A DNA stretch of 64,000 nt from Roseiarcus sp963732155 (lineage in GTDB: Bacteria; Pseudomonadota; Alphaproteobacteria; Rhizobiales; Beijerinckiaceae), in contig CAVSYB010000018.1 of assembly GCA_963732155.1 (NCBI GenBank), forward strand, positions 16,960 through 80,959, given 5' to 3'. Under the pieces are notes generated by a model. That model was not told where the DNA came from, did not search any database, and was given only the letters and a program-made list of their open reading frames with translations. Below are positions 51,190 to 59,920 of this stretch, one piece after another. Positions within the stretch are counted from its first letter, which is position 1, and every line of letters starts with the position of its first letter. The translations under genes were made by a program, and so were the position numbers.

Positions 51190-52155
51190 ATGTCGCAAAA
51201 GCCCAAGCTTCGTATCGTCCTGTGCGCGCCGCGCGGATTTTGCGCCGGCGTCGTCCGCGCCATCGACGTGGTCGAGCGCGCCCTGCAGATCTACGGGCCG
51301 CCGGTCTACGTGCGGCATGAGATCGTGCACAACAAATACGTCGTCGAATCGCTGAAGACCAAAGGCGCGGTGTTCATCGAGGAGCTGAGCGAGGCGCCGG
51401 CGGGCGCGGCGCCGGTGATTTTCTCGGCGCACGGCGTCGCCAAGAGCGTGCCGGAAGAGGCGCGCGCGCGAGGTCTGTTCACCATCGATGCGACCTGCCC
51501 TTTGGTGACCAAGGTGCATCGCGAGGCGCAGGTTCATTTCAAGCGCGGCCGCAAGGTCGTTCTGGTCGGTCACGCCGGCCATCCCGAAGTGATCGGCACG
51601 ATGGGCCAGCTGCCCGCCGGCGCCATCGTGCTGGTCAGCTCGGTCGACGACGTCGAAGCGCTGACGTTCGAGGACGGGAGCGCACTCGCCTTCGTCACCC
51701 AGACGACGCTCTCGGTCGACGACACGCGCGCCGTCGTCGAGGCGCTCGTCCGGCGGTTCCCGGGGATCGTCGCACCGGCGCAGGAGGACATCTGCTACGC
51801 GACCACCAACCGTCAGGAGGCGATCAAGCGCGCCGCCCCGCTGGTCGAGGCGGTGATCGTCGTCGGCTCCGCCAATTCCTCCAATTCGCAGCGATTGGCC
51901 GAGGTGGCGGCGCGCGCGGGGTGCAAAATCTCCCGCCTCCTGCCAAGCGCCGCGGAAATCGACTGGCAGGTTTTCGGCGCGATCCGTTCGCTCGCCATCA
52001 CCGCCGGCGCCTCGGCGCCGCAAGTGCTCGTCGAGCAGGTGATCGAGGCTTTCGCCGAACGTTACGAAATCGCCGTCGAAACCCTGGCGACGGCCGACGA
52101 GACGGTGTTCTTTCCGCTGCCCCGCGCGCTGCGCCCGGAGGCGGCGCCAGCCTAG
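51190..52155 (+). CDS. ispH: 4-Hydroxy-3-methylbut-2-enyl diphosphate reductase
   Basis: This is a 321-residue iron-sulfur enzyme, the last step of the MEP isoprenoid pathway (HMBPP to IPP/DMAPP). Three Cys cluster ligands are visible: Cys18 (CAPRGFCAGV), the Cys in TIDATCPLVTKVH and the Cys in EDICYATTNRQ. HGVAKSVPEEA and GSANSSNSQRL complete the family pattern. thrB and rnhA follow on the same strand, a gene order widespread in alphaproteobacteria. Confidence 0.96.
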   Translation: MSQKPKLRIVLCAPRGFCAGVVRAIDVVERALQIYGPPVYVRHEIVHNKYVVESLKTKGAVFIEELSEAPAGAAPVIFSAHGVAKSVPEEARARGLFTIDATCPLVTKVHREAQVHFKRGRKVVLVGHAGHPEVIGTMGQLPAGAIVLVSSVDDVEALTFEDGSALAFVTQTTLSVDDTRAVVEALVRRFPGIVAPAQEDICYATTNRQEAIKRAAPLVEAVIVVGSANSSNSQRLAEVAARAGCKISRLLPSAAEIDWQVFGAIRSLAITAGASAPQVLVEQVIEAFAERYEIAVETLATADETVFFPLPRALRPEAAPA

Positions 52156-52207
52156 GCCGGCGGCTGGCGCGCGACGCAGTCCCCGCTCCCCTCCAACCGG
52201 ACAGAAG

Positions 52208-53173
52208 ATGGCCGTCTACACGGAAGTCACCGATGAAGCGCTCGCCGCGTTCCTCGCCGGCTACAATCTCGGCCGCGTCTCCTCGTTCAAGGGCATCGCC
52301 GAAGGGGTCGAGAATTCGAACTTCCTGATGCAGACGCAAACCGGCCGCTACATTCTGACGCTGTATGAAAAGCGCGTCAGAGAGGAGGACCTGCCGTTTT
52401 TCATCGGCCTGATGGAGCATCTGGCCAGGCGCGGCGTCACCTGCCCGCAGCCGGTGCGCGGCCGCAACGGCGAGGCGCTCGGCCGGCTCGCCGGCCGGCC
52501 CGCGGCGATCGTCACGTTTCTCGACGGGCTGTGGATTCGCCGCCCCACCGCGCGCCATTGCGCGAGCGTCGGCGAAGCGCTGGCGCTGATGCACAAGGCC
52601 GGCGCCGATTTTGCGGCGCGACGACCCAACGCGCTGTCGATCGGCGGCTGGCCGTCGCTGTTCGACGCCGCCGAAGCGCGCGCCGACGAGGTGGCGCCCG
52701 GTCTTGCGGGCGAGACGGCGGGCGAACTGGCGGCGCTGCAGGCGATCTGGCCGACCGGTCTGCCCGAGGGGGTGATCCACGCCGATCTCTTTCCCGACAA
52801 CGTGTTTTTCCTCGACGACGAGCTTTCCGGGCTGATCGACTTCTACTTCGCCTGCAACGACGCGCTGGCCTACGATCTGGCCGTCGCGCTCAACGCCTGG
52901 TGCTTCGAGCTCGACGCCTCGTTCAACATCACCAAGGGCATGGCGCTGATCAACGGTTATGAGCGCGTGCGCCGCTTGACCGGTCCGGAGATCGAGGCGC
53001 TGCCCGCCCTGGCGCGCGGCGCGGCGCTGCGATTCATGCTGACCCGGCTGGTCGATTGGCTGAACGTCCCGCCGGACGCCAAGGTCGTGCCGCACGACCC
53101 GCTCGAATACCTCCGGAAAATGCGCTTTCATCGCAAGGTCGAGAGCGCGCGCGACTACGGCCTGCTGCGGTGA
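52208..53173 (+). CDS. thrB: Homoserine kinase (ThrB, phosphotransferase-fold type)
   Basis: This is a 321-residue protein with the aminoglycoside/choline kinase-like fold of the alternative homoserine kinase: MAVYTEVTDEALAAFLAGYN, in part, GVENSNFLMQTQTGRYILTL, in part, and the catalytic loop VIHADLFPDNVFF with GLIDFYFACND. It phosphorylates homoserine for threonine synthesis. The length is typical. Its stop codon overlaps the rnhA start by four bases (GTGA). Confidence 0.95.
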   Translation: MAVYTEVTDEALAAFLAGYNLGRVSSFKGIAEGVENSNFLMQTQTGRYILTLYEKRVREEDLPFFIGLMEHLARRGVTCPQPVRGRNGEALGRLAGRPAAIVTFLDGLWIRRPTARHCASVGEALALMHKAGADFAARRPNALSIGGWPSLFDAAEARADEVAPGLAGETAGELAALQAIWPTGLPEGVIHADLFPDNVFFLDDELSGLIDFYFACNDALAYDLAVALNAWCFELDASFNITKGMALINGYERVRRLTGPEIEALPALARGAALRFMLTRLVDWLNVPPDAKVVPHDPLEYLRKMRFHRKVESARDYGLLR

Positions 53174-53634
53174 GCGAGCGCGTTTCGATCTGGACCGACG
53201 GCGCCTGTTCGGGCAATCCGGGCCCCGGCGGCTGGGGCGCCGTGCTGCGCTACGGCGGGCGCGAAAAAGCGCTGTGCGGCGGCGAGGCGCTGACCACCAA
53301 CAACCGCATGGAGCTCATGGCGGCGATTTCGGCGCTGGAGGCGCTGAGCCGGCCTTGCGTCGTCGACCTGCACACCGACTCGCAATATCTGCGCGGCGGC
53401 GTCACCGGCTGGATCGACAACTGGAAACGCAACGGCTGGCGCACCGCCGACAGAAAGCCGGTCAAGAACGAGGATCTGTGGCGCCGGCTCGATGAAGCGG
53501 CGCGCCGCCACCAGATCGCCTGGAAGTGGGTCAAGGGCCACGCCGGCGATGCGATGAACGAGCGCGCCGACGAACTCGCCCGCCAGGGCATGGCGCCGTT
53601 CCTGCCGCGGCCTGACGGGAAGACCCCGGCATAA
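53170..53634 (+). CDS. rnhA: Ribonuclease HI
   Basis: This is a 154-residue protein with all four catalytic acids: Asp10 (WTDGACSGNPGPGGW), Glu48 (NNRMELMAAI), Asp70 (LHTDSQYL) and an Asp in NERADELAR. It degrades the RNA strand of RNA-DNA hybrids. The start is GTG 53170, giving a four-base overlap with thrB and translational coupling. The Trp/Arg-rich basic protrusion (WKRNGWRTADRKPVKN) is intact. Confidence 0.95.
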   Translation: MSERVSIWTDGACSGNPGPGGWGAVLRYGGREKALCGGEALTTNNRMELMAAISALEALSRPCVVDLHTDSQYLRGGVTGWIDNWKRNGWRTADRKPVKNEDLWRRLDEAARRHQIAWKWVKGHAGDAMNERADELARQGMAPFLPRPDGKTPA

Positions 53635-53757
53635 TCCTGCGCCGGCGCCCGGCGCGCGCTGTCGAGCGGGCGATGTCACAAGTCGGGCGGGCGCGATCGG
53701 ACGCCGCGCTCGCCCCGCTTCAGCGATTTTCGAGACCGGCCGCGGTCGCCGCCGACC

Positions 53758-54243
53758 CTACAATTGCTTGAGCAGGTTTTCGGCGCTCGAAATCTCGGCC
53801 TTGCCCGGCGCGTCTTCGATATTGAGGCTCTTGACGACGCCGTCCTCGACCAACATCGAATAGCGCTTCGAGCGGACGCCCATGCCGCCCGCCGAGCCGT
53901 CGAAGTCGAGCCCCGCCGCCTTGGCGAAGTCGGCGTTGCCGTCGGCCAGGAACGTGATCTTGCCGTCCGAGCCGGACGCGGCGGCCCAGGCTTTGAGGAC
54001 ATGGGGATCGTTCACCGAGGTCATCGCGATCTCGGCGACGCCCCGGGCCTTGATCGCCTGTTCGTTGGCGATGAAGCCGGGCAGATGATTCTTGTGGCAG
54101 GTCGGCGTGAATGCGCCGGGCAGGCCGAACAGCACGATTTTGCGGCCCTTGAAGAACTCGCCCGTCGTCACCGGCCGCGGCCCGTCGCTGGTGATGAGGC
54201 GGAGCGTCGTTTCGGGCAGATGGTCGCCGACCTTGATCGTCAT
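53758..54243 (-). CDS. Peroxiredoxin, Prx5 (AhpC/TSA) type
   Basis: This is a 161-residue protein. The peroxidatic Cys49 lies in LPGAFTPTCHKNHLPGF, the Prx5 subfamily signature. It reduces H2O2 or organic peroxides, typically with glutaredoxin or glutathione, which fits a glutathione-making cell. No second (resolving) Cys is present in the visible sequence, so it is probably the 1-Cys type. It is convergent with the rnhA end. Confidence 0.93.
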   Translation of the reverse strand: MTIKVGDHLPETTLRLITSDGPRPVTTGEFFKGRKIVLFGLPGAFTPTCHKNHLPGFIANEQAIKARGVAEIAMTSVNDPHVLKAWAAASGSDGKITFLADGNADFAKAAGLDFDGSAGGMGVRSKRYSMLVEDGVVKSLNIEDAPGKAEISSAENLLKQL

Positions 54244-54333
54244 CGAAGTTTCCCTGGCTGCGAGAAAAGGGGTTGAAGGCTGCCGCCTGTTATCATCGCG
54301 AACCGCGACGCGCGCAAGACGGCGCGGCGAAGA

Positions 54334-55167
54334 TCAGAGGCCGGCGCCCGCCTTCAGGGCGATGGTGGTCTCGACCGGTCCGCGCCCGCCGGTGATGGTG
54401 AGGCGCGCGGCGACCGGCAGCGCGGCGTCGGGCGGCTGCTGCATCAGGTTCAAGGCGAAGCAGTCGCTCCCGGCCGGCCCGCTTTCATCGGGCTTGACGT
54501 CGAACCACCAGGCGTCGGGCGGTTCGATGAACAGATCGTGTTTCGGGCCCGCTTGCGGCGCAAGGCACAGGCGCCAGTTCCGCGCGCCGGTGGCCGTCAG
54601 ATCGGCGGCCAGGCTCTTCCATTCCACCCGTCGCGGGACCAGATCCTTGGCCTTGGCGATCGCCTCCGTATAGGGCGAAGACGCCGCGTCGGCGGGCACG
54701 ACGAGGCGCAGGCTCGCTTGCGCCGGCACGCAAATCTTTTCGCAGACCGCGTAATTCAGCTTCAGCGCCAGCGCCACCGGCTTGCCCGGTTCGATCGCTT
54801 CGATGTCGATCGGCAGAATCAGGCCGCCGTCGTAGCCAAACGCCTCGCCGCTCCCTTCGGGCAGGCGCCGGGGGGCCGGAAAGGAGGTTCGCGCCTGCGC
54901 CAGATTGCTCGACCCCTCGAACGACAGGGTCGGCGGCAGCCCCGCATCGCCCGGATTGCGCCAGTAGGTGATCGCGCCGGGCGCCAATTTGATCTCGACG
55001 CCGGCCTGAAGCACGCCGTCGGCGGGCGCGCCGGCGATCAGCCGCGCCGACGATTTGAGCCCGTTGGCCCAGTCCGACGAATAGGCGTCCGCGGCGAAGG
55101 CGGAAGGCGCCAGGCCGGCGCCGCAAAGCGCCAGAACGAGCATGGGAAAACGAAGCATGATCGGCAT
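54334..55167 (-). CDS. Periplasmic DsbD-N-like protein (stand-alone)
   Basis: This is a 277-residue protein with signal peptide MPIMLRFPMLVLALCGAGLAPS, shown in part, cleaved near AFA|ADA. The mature protein matches the N-terminal domain of protein-disulfide reductase DsbD: ITYWRNPGDAGLPPTLSF, in part, and the redox pair in YAVCEKICVPAQ. The transmembrane relay and thioredoxin domains of DsbD are absent, as in a family of secreted DsbD-N-only proteins of alphaproteobacteria. AGGGGAG precedes the ATG at 55165-55167. It is divergent from the yqgE gene. Confidence 0.82.
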   Translation of the reverse strand: MPIMLRFPMLVLALCGAGLAPSAFAADAYSSDWANGLKSSARLIAGAPADGVLQAGVEIKLAPGAITYWRNPGDAGLPPTLSFEGSSNLAQARTSFPAPRRLPEGSGEAFGYDGGLILPIDIEAIEPGKPVALALKLNYAVCEKICVPAQASLRLVVPADAASSPYTEAIAKAKDLVPRRVEWKSLAADLTATGARNWRLCLAPQAGPKHDLFIEPPDAWWFDVKPDESGPAGSDCFALNLMQQPPDAALPVAARLTITGGRGPVETTIALKAGAGL

Positions 55168-55318
55168 GGCTCCCCTGTAAGGCGATCGGCCCGGCGGCGC
55201 CAACAACATTCGCGTGAAGCGATGGCGGATCGACGCCGGCGGGCGAGGCCCGGCCGCCGCATTTCGCCTCCGGACAATCTCGCTTTGACAGGCCGAAGGG
55301 GATGCGTAGCATGGCGTC

Positions 55319-55942
55319 ATGAGAAGCGCTTCCAACATTCCCGGGGGGCCGCCCGGCCTCAACGTCGCCAGTCTCGAGGGGCAGATGTTGATCGCCATGC
55401 CGGCGCTGCGCGAGGGTCCGTTCGCGCGCTCCCTCGTTTATGTCTGCGCGCATCGCGAAGACTGGGCGATGGGGATCATCGTCAATCAACGGGCCGAAGC
55501 GACGAACTTTCCCGAATTGCTGGTCCAGCTCGAAATCGTCAAGCCGGACGAGGCGATCGTTCTGCCGCCGCAGGCCGGCGAGGTGCGCGTGCTGCGCGGC
55601 GGCCCGGTGGAGCGCGGGCGCGGCTTCGTGCTGCATTCGGGCGATTATTTCGTCAACAATTCGACGGTGTCGATCGGCGACGGCATCTGCCTGACGGCGA
55701 CGCTCGACATTTTGCGCGCCATCGCCGTCGGCAAGGGGCCGAAGAAGGCGGTTCTGGCGCTCGGCTACGCCGGCTGGTCGTCCGGGCAGCTCGAAAGCGA
55801 AATCCTCGCCAACGGCTGGCTGAACTGCCCGGCCGATCCGAACCTCGTCTTCGACGCCGATTACGAGTCCAAATACGATCGCGCGCTGGCCAAGATCGGC
55901 GTCAACGCCGCGATGCTGTCCTCCGAAGCGGGCCACGCCTGA
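55319..55942 (+). CDS. YqgE/AlgH family protein (UPF0301)
   Basis: This is a 207-residue protein with the UPF0301 fold: GQMLIAMPALREGPFARSLV, in part, VNQRAEATNFPELL, GGPVERGRGFVLHSGDYF, in part, and LGYAGWSSGQLESEI. The cytoplasmic role is unresolved despite wide conservation. An N-terminal extension of ~15 residues is common in alphaproteobacteria. The start is ATG 55319. Confidence 0.92.
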   Translation: MRSASNIPGGPPGLNVASLEGQMLIAMPALREGPFARSLVYVCAHREDWAMGIIVNQRAEATNFPELLVQLEIVKPDEAIVLPPQAGEVRVLRGGPVERGRGFVLHSGDYFVNNSTVSIGDGICLTATLDILRAIAVGKGPKKAVLALGYAGWSSGQLESEILANGWLNCPADPNLVFDADYESKYDRALAKIGVNAAMLSSEAGHA

Positions 55943-56063
55943 CGCCGCCTGAACAACCCTGATCGAAGTCCCGCGAGGGGAGACCGCCTCTGCCCTGCTT
56001 CAGCGCCAAATCAAGGTTCGCGGATCCTGAGCGGCCGTTGAATCCCTGCAAGATCGATGAGCT

Positions 56064-56804
56064 CTACACCAACAGCCGATAGGCGCCGTAAAGCAAAAGC
56101 GCGGCGACGACGCCATAACCCGCCAGCGTCAAATACATGCCCCTGATGACATCCCGTATCGTCTTCTTAATCGCCGCCCGGTCGTTCAGGTTTGGGAAAT
56201 CGGACTTCGGCTGCGCTATGCCGAGAAACGCGCATAGCGGCGCCCAACCCTCATCAACCCTGAAGATCAACAGTCTGTCCGCCGGGACCGCCGCCTTGAC
56301 CTCGTCAATGTGCGCGCTATAGCGCGCGATCGCTTTAGCCTTGTCGGACATTGTTCCGTGCAACGACCTTCGCCAGATCAGCTTGTGGCTCATGTCGCCG
56401 AATTTTCGCCCGAACGGCGTCAACAGCTCCAGAACCTTGAACTGCCACATATTCTCCGTGAAATAGATCGTGTCGATCGTGCTCTCATACCAAGCCTCGG
56501 CGCCGCGCGGATGCAAGGTCAGCAGAACTTTGGCGTCCGGATAGGCGTCGAGCAGTTCGCGCCAGACGCAACAGCCGGGATTGTCGACCGTCGCTGTGTA
56601 TCTGGCGAAGACCTGGCTCCAGTCGTGCTGCGCGCCAGGGGGCGAGTTCGCCACCATGCGCCAAAAATCGAGATGCGATTTGTTCTGCCTGTTAAGAACG
56701 ACTTCGGTCATGTGGTAGCAGGGAAAGCCCAGCTGATTGAGCGCCGCGAAAGTCGACCATGTGCCAGTCCGCCCGAATCCAGCCCCAATAATCTTCAGCG
56801 CCAT
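56064..56804 (-). CDS. Sulfotransferase-family P-loop protein with C-terminal membrane helix
   Basis: This is a 246-residue protein. The P-loop-like GAGFGRTGTWSTFAALNQLG, in part, at residues ~7-26 would bind PAPS 5'-phosphate, and ELLDAYPDAKVLLTLHPRG, in part, matches the 3'-phosphate region of the sulfotransferase family found in proteobacteria and animals. A hydrophobic C-terminus (YLTLAGYGVVAALLLYGAYR) suggests a tail anchor. The start is ATG 56802-56804, preferred because GGAGG then sits six bases upstream; ATG 56805-56807 is adjacent. Substrate and donor are unverified. Confidence 0.8.
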   Translation of the reverse strand: MALKIIGAGFGRTGTWSTFAALNQLGFPCYHMTEVVLNRQNKSHLDFWRMVANSPPGAQHDWSQVFARYTATVDNPGCCVWRELLDAYPDAKVLLTLHPRGAEAWYESTIDTIYFTENMWQFKVLELLTPFGRKFGDMSHKLIWRRSLHGTMSDKAKAIARYSAHIDEVKAAVPADRLLIFRVDEGWAPLCAFLGIAQPKSDFPNLNDRAAIKKTIRDVIRGMYLTLAGYGVVAALLLYGAYRLLV

Positions 56805-56952
56805 CATCCCCCTCCCCTGACTGCGTGGCGCCTGACGTCCCCGCCATGTCGCCGCGGACCTCAGCGGCACGCCAGCGGCAATTTGGCGTTGCCGCCGGAT
56901 CGATCCGACATTCGTCGGACGGCTTCCGAGAAGTCTCCGACAGGAAGCCCGT

Positions 56953-57480
56953 TTAGGGCGGCGGCGGCTTCGGCATGGCGGCGTAGACGTCGCCGGGGAC
57001 GATGGTGAAGACGAGCACGCCGGGCTTCTCGTTGGGGCCGAAGGGCCCGGGAACCGCGTTCTTGACCGCCGGAATGCTCTTCAGATAGGCGGCGATCGCC
57101 TCGGCGTCGGCGCGGGTCAGTTGCGCCAGCGCCGGCCACGGCATGATCGGCGCGAGAACGCGGCCGTCGGGGCGCTTTCCCGTCGTGAACGCCGTGATGA
57201 TCTGCTCGCTGGTCCAGCCGCCGAGGCCGGTTTCCTTGTCGGGGGTGAGATTGCGCCCGACGAACACGCCGGCGCCGGGAAGGGCGAAACCGACGTCGGA
57301 GCCGCCGAGCAAGCGCGCCATGTCGGGATGTCCGAGGAAGCTGCCCGGCGTGTGGCAATCCCCGCAGCCGCCGATGGTCACGAGGTATTTTCCGCGTTCG
57401 ATCTGCGGATCGGCGGCCGAAGCCGCAACCGGCATGGCGAGACCGGCCGTCACGAGTGCGAGAGACAAGCGGCGCTGCAT
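56953..57480 (-). CDS. Secreted monoheme c-type cytochrome
   Basis: This is a 175-residue protein with a signal peptide (MQRRLSLALVTAGLAMPVAA, cleavage near ASA|ADP). A single heme site CGDCH (Cys39, Cys42, His43) and a C-terminal region with VLAPIMPWPALAQL, whose Met is the likely axial ligand, define a class I cytochrome c. The GRNLTPDKETGLGGWTSEQI, in part, region is typical of the alcohol/aldehyde dehydrogenase-associated cytochromes. No partner dehydrogenase is adjacent. The proline-rich tail is probably disordered. Confidence 0.9.
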   Translation of the reverse strand: MQRRLSLALVTAGLAMPVAASAADPQIERGKYLVTIGGCGDCHTPGSFLGHPDMARLLGGSDVGFALPGAGVFVGRNLTPDKETGLGGWTSEQIITAFTTGKRPDGRVLAPIMPWPALAQLTRADAEAIAAYLKSIPAVKNAVPGPFGPNEKPGVLVFTIVPGDVYAAMPKPPPP

Positions 57481-57594
57481 GGATTTCCCCCCGGAACCCT
57501 TGACCGGATGAGCCGGTCGCCAAGGCCAACTTGCTCCGGTTTCGGCTCTCGGGCAAGCCCGCGGCGCGGGCGCCCCGGCGTCGCCGAAGGACCC

Positions 57595-58761
57595 CTAATC
57601 CCGCGGCGCGATTCGGCCGGGCGCGACGTCCAGAAACTGCGCGCGTCCGGCGAGATCGGCGAAGGCGGCCGGGTCGGCGCCGGTCAGGAACACCTGGCCG
57701 CCGATCCGCTCGAGCGCCTCGAACAGCGCCGCGCGGCGACGCGGATCGAAATGCGCGGCCACTTCGTCGAGCAGCGCCAGCGGCGCCATGCCGCTCATTT
57801 CGGCGACCAGCCGCGCATGGGCGAGCACCAGGCCGACCAGCAGCGCCTTTTGCTCGCCGGTCGAGGCCTGCGCGGCGGGCGCCCGCTTGGGGCCGTGCCA
57901 GACGAGGAGGTCGGCGACATGCGGGCCGATCAGCGTGCGACCGGCGGCGGCGTCGCGGCCCCGGCTGTCGCGCAGCAGCGCGCGGTAGCGCTCCTCCGCG
58001 GCGAGCGCCGGCATTTGCGCCGCGAGGCGCTCGACCTCGCCCTCCAGCGCCAGATCGGCCCACGGAAAGGGCGAGGCGTCGTCGCGCTCCAGCGCGATCA
58101 TCGCCTTGAGCCGGGTCACGCATTCGTTGCGCGCCGCCGCGACGGCGACGGCGAGTTCGGCCGCCTCGCGCTCGATCGCGTCCAGCCAATGGGCATCGCG
58201 CGCGCCCTCCTCCAGCAGGCGATTGCGGCCGCGCAGGGCGCGCTCGAGCTGGCCGGCCCGGGCGCCATGGCCGGGATCGATCGCCAGCACCAGCCGGTCG
58301 AGAAAGCGCCGGCGCTCGCCCGCCGATTCGAGGAACAAGCCATCCATCGACGGCGTGAGCCAGACAATGCGCAAATGGTCGGCGAAGGCGCGCGCCGAGG
58401 CGACGGGCGCGCGGTCGATGCGGCTGACCCTAACGGGCGCCTCGACGCCCGGCTGCCGCTCCAGCCCGGTTCCAAGCTGACGGGCGGCGGCCTGATCCTC
58501 GACGAGGATCGAGGCCGCAAAGCCGCCGGCGCCGCCGATGCGCGCGCACTCGCCAAGCGGAGCCCGGCGCAACCCGCGTCCTGGCGCAAAAAGCGACAGC
58601 GCTTCGAGGAGATTGGTCTTGCCCGCGCCGTTCTCCCCGACCAGCGCGACGATCGCCCCTTCCGCCGCCAGATCGAGCGCCTCATAGGAGCGGAAGTCGT
58701 GAAGCATCACCCGCCGCACGAGGGGGCGGCGAAGCGTCGCAAGACCGACCGCGCTTTGCAT
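57595..58761 (-). CDS. recF: DNA replication and repair protein RecF
   Basis: This is a 388-residue SMC-like ATPase. The DFRSYEALDL opening, Walker A GENGAGKTN (residues 42-50), the TGEQKALLVGLVLAHARLV, in part, signature and the Walker B LLDEVAAHFD (331-340) are all in RecF order. It loads RecA at ssDNA gaps. The start is ATG 58759-58761 or the ATG three codons upstream; neither has a strong ribosome site. It stands apart from dnaA/dnaN/gyrB, which are not in this window, and is divergent from a hydroxyacid dehydrogenase. Confidence 0.92.
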   Translation of the reverse strand: MQSAVGLATLRRPLVRRVMLHDFRSYEALDLAAEGAIVALVGENGAGKTNLLEALSLFAPGRGLRRAPLGECARIGGAGGFAASILVEDQAAARQLGTGLERQPGVEAPVRVSRIDRAPVASARAFADHLRIVWLTPSMDGLFLESAGERRRFLDRLVLAIDPGHGARAGQLERALRGRNRLLEEGARDAHWLDAIEREAAELAVAVAAARNECVTRLKAMIALERDDASPFPWADLALEGEVERLAAQMPALAAEERYRALLRDSRGRDAAAGRTLIGPHVADLLVWHGPKRAPAAQASTGEQKALLVGLVLAHARLVAEMSGMAPLALLDEVAAHFDPRRRAALFEALERIGGQVFLTGADPAAFADLAGRAQFLDVAPGRIAPRD

Positions 58762-58917
58762 GAAAGGCATGTGCCACGTCCGGCCGGCGAACGAAAGGCG
58801 CCAGGCGCGGCGCCGTTCGATCGGGCTTTGCCGATTTGCATCGTTCTTGCATCGCCGTCGAATCCTGCGCAGCATCGCGGGCCGGGCTGGCGCAACCAAG
58901 GCTGGAGGAAGTTTCAA

Positions 58918-59883
58918 GTGGCGGAATTCGACGTTCTCATCCCGCTCGAAGGCATGGCGCGAATCGGCGGCGAAGTTGAAAAGCGCATGAACCTGCACCG
59001 GTTGTGGCTGGAGAGCGACCCTCAGGCGGCGATCAAGCGTCTGGCGCCCCGGATCAAGGCGATCGCCGCCACTTCCCATCACGTCGCCATCGACGCGGCG
59101 CTGATGAGCCGACTGCCCAATCTGCAAATCGTCGCGAGCTTCGGCGTCGGCTACGATCACGTCGACGCCGCCTGGGCGGGCCGGCATGGGATCATCGTCA
59201 CCCACACGCCGGGCGTGCTCGACGACGAAGTCGCCGATATCGCGATGGCGCTGACGATCGCGACGATCCGCAAATTGCCGCAGGCCGAGCGCTATCTGCG
59301 CGAAGGGCGCTGGCGCGAGGGCGCCTATCCGCTGACCGCCTCGATGCGCGGCCGCACGATGGGCATCCTCGGCCTCGGCCGGATCGGCAAGGCGATCGCG
59401 CGCCGCGCCGCCGCCTTCGGCCTCGACATCGTCTATCACGGCCGCGCGCCGCAACCGGGCGCGCCCTATCTCTACCACCCGACGCTGGAGGGCATGGCGC
59501 GCGCCTGCGACATCCTGATGATCGCCGCTCCCGGGGGCGCGCAAACGCGGCATATCGTCGATCGCGCGATCATCGACGCTTTGGGGCCGGACGGGGTCAT
59601 CATCAATGTCGCGCGCGGCTCGCTGGTCGACCAGGCGGCGCTGATCGGCGCCCTCGAGGAAGGCCGGATCCTCGGCGCGGGCCTCGACGTGTTCGACAAC
59701 GAGCCGAACGTTCCCCCGGCGCTACTGGCGCTCGACAATGTCGTGCTGCTGCCGCATGTCGGCTCGGCGTCGCGCCACACCCGCCAGGCGATGGGCGACC
59801 TGATGATCGCCAATCTCAACTCCTGGCGCGACGGCAAGGGGCCGCTGACCCCGGTCCCCGAGACGCCGTGGCGCAACGATTGA
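58918..59883 (+). CDS. D-isomer-specific 2-hydroxyacid dehydrogenase
   Basis: This is a 321-residue NAD(P)-dependent enzyme. The dinucleotide motif GLGRIG is at residues 152-157, and the catalytic triad is Arg233 (NVARGSLVD), Glu262 (DNEPN) and His280 (LPHVGSAS). The group includes glyoxylate/hydroxypyruvate reductases, so a role in C1 or glycolate metabolism is plausible but not shown. The start is GTG 58918 with GGAGGAAG seven bases upstream; the frame runs far upstream only because of high GC. A lactone oxidase gene follows 37 bases later. Confidence 0.92.
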   Translation: MAEFDVLIPLEGMARIGGEVEKRMNLHRLWLESDPQAAIKRLAPRIKAIAATSHHVAIDAALMSRLPNLQIVASFGVGYDHVDAAWAGRHGIIVTHTPGVLDDEVADIAMALTIATIRKLPQAERYLREGRWREGAYPLTASMRGRTMGILGLGRIGKAIARRAAAFGLDIVYHGRAPQPGAPYLYHPTLEGMARACDILMIAAPGGAQTRHIVDRAIIDALGPDGVIINVARGSLVDQAALIGALEEGRILGAGLDVFDNEPNVPPALLALDNVVLLPHVGSASRHTRQAMGDLMIANLNSWRDGKGPLTPVPETPWRND

Positions 59884-59920
59884 AACACGACGACCCGTCA
59901 ACCCGCCGGGAGCGGCGACC

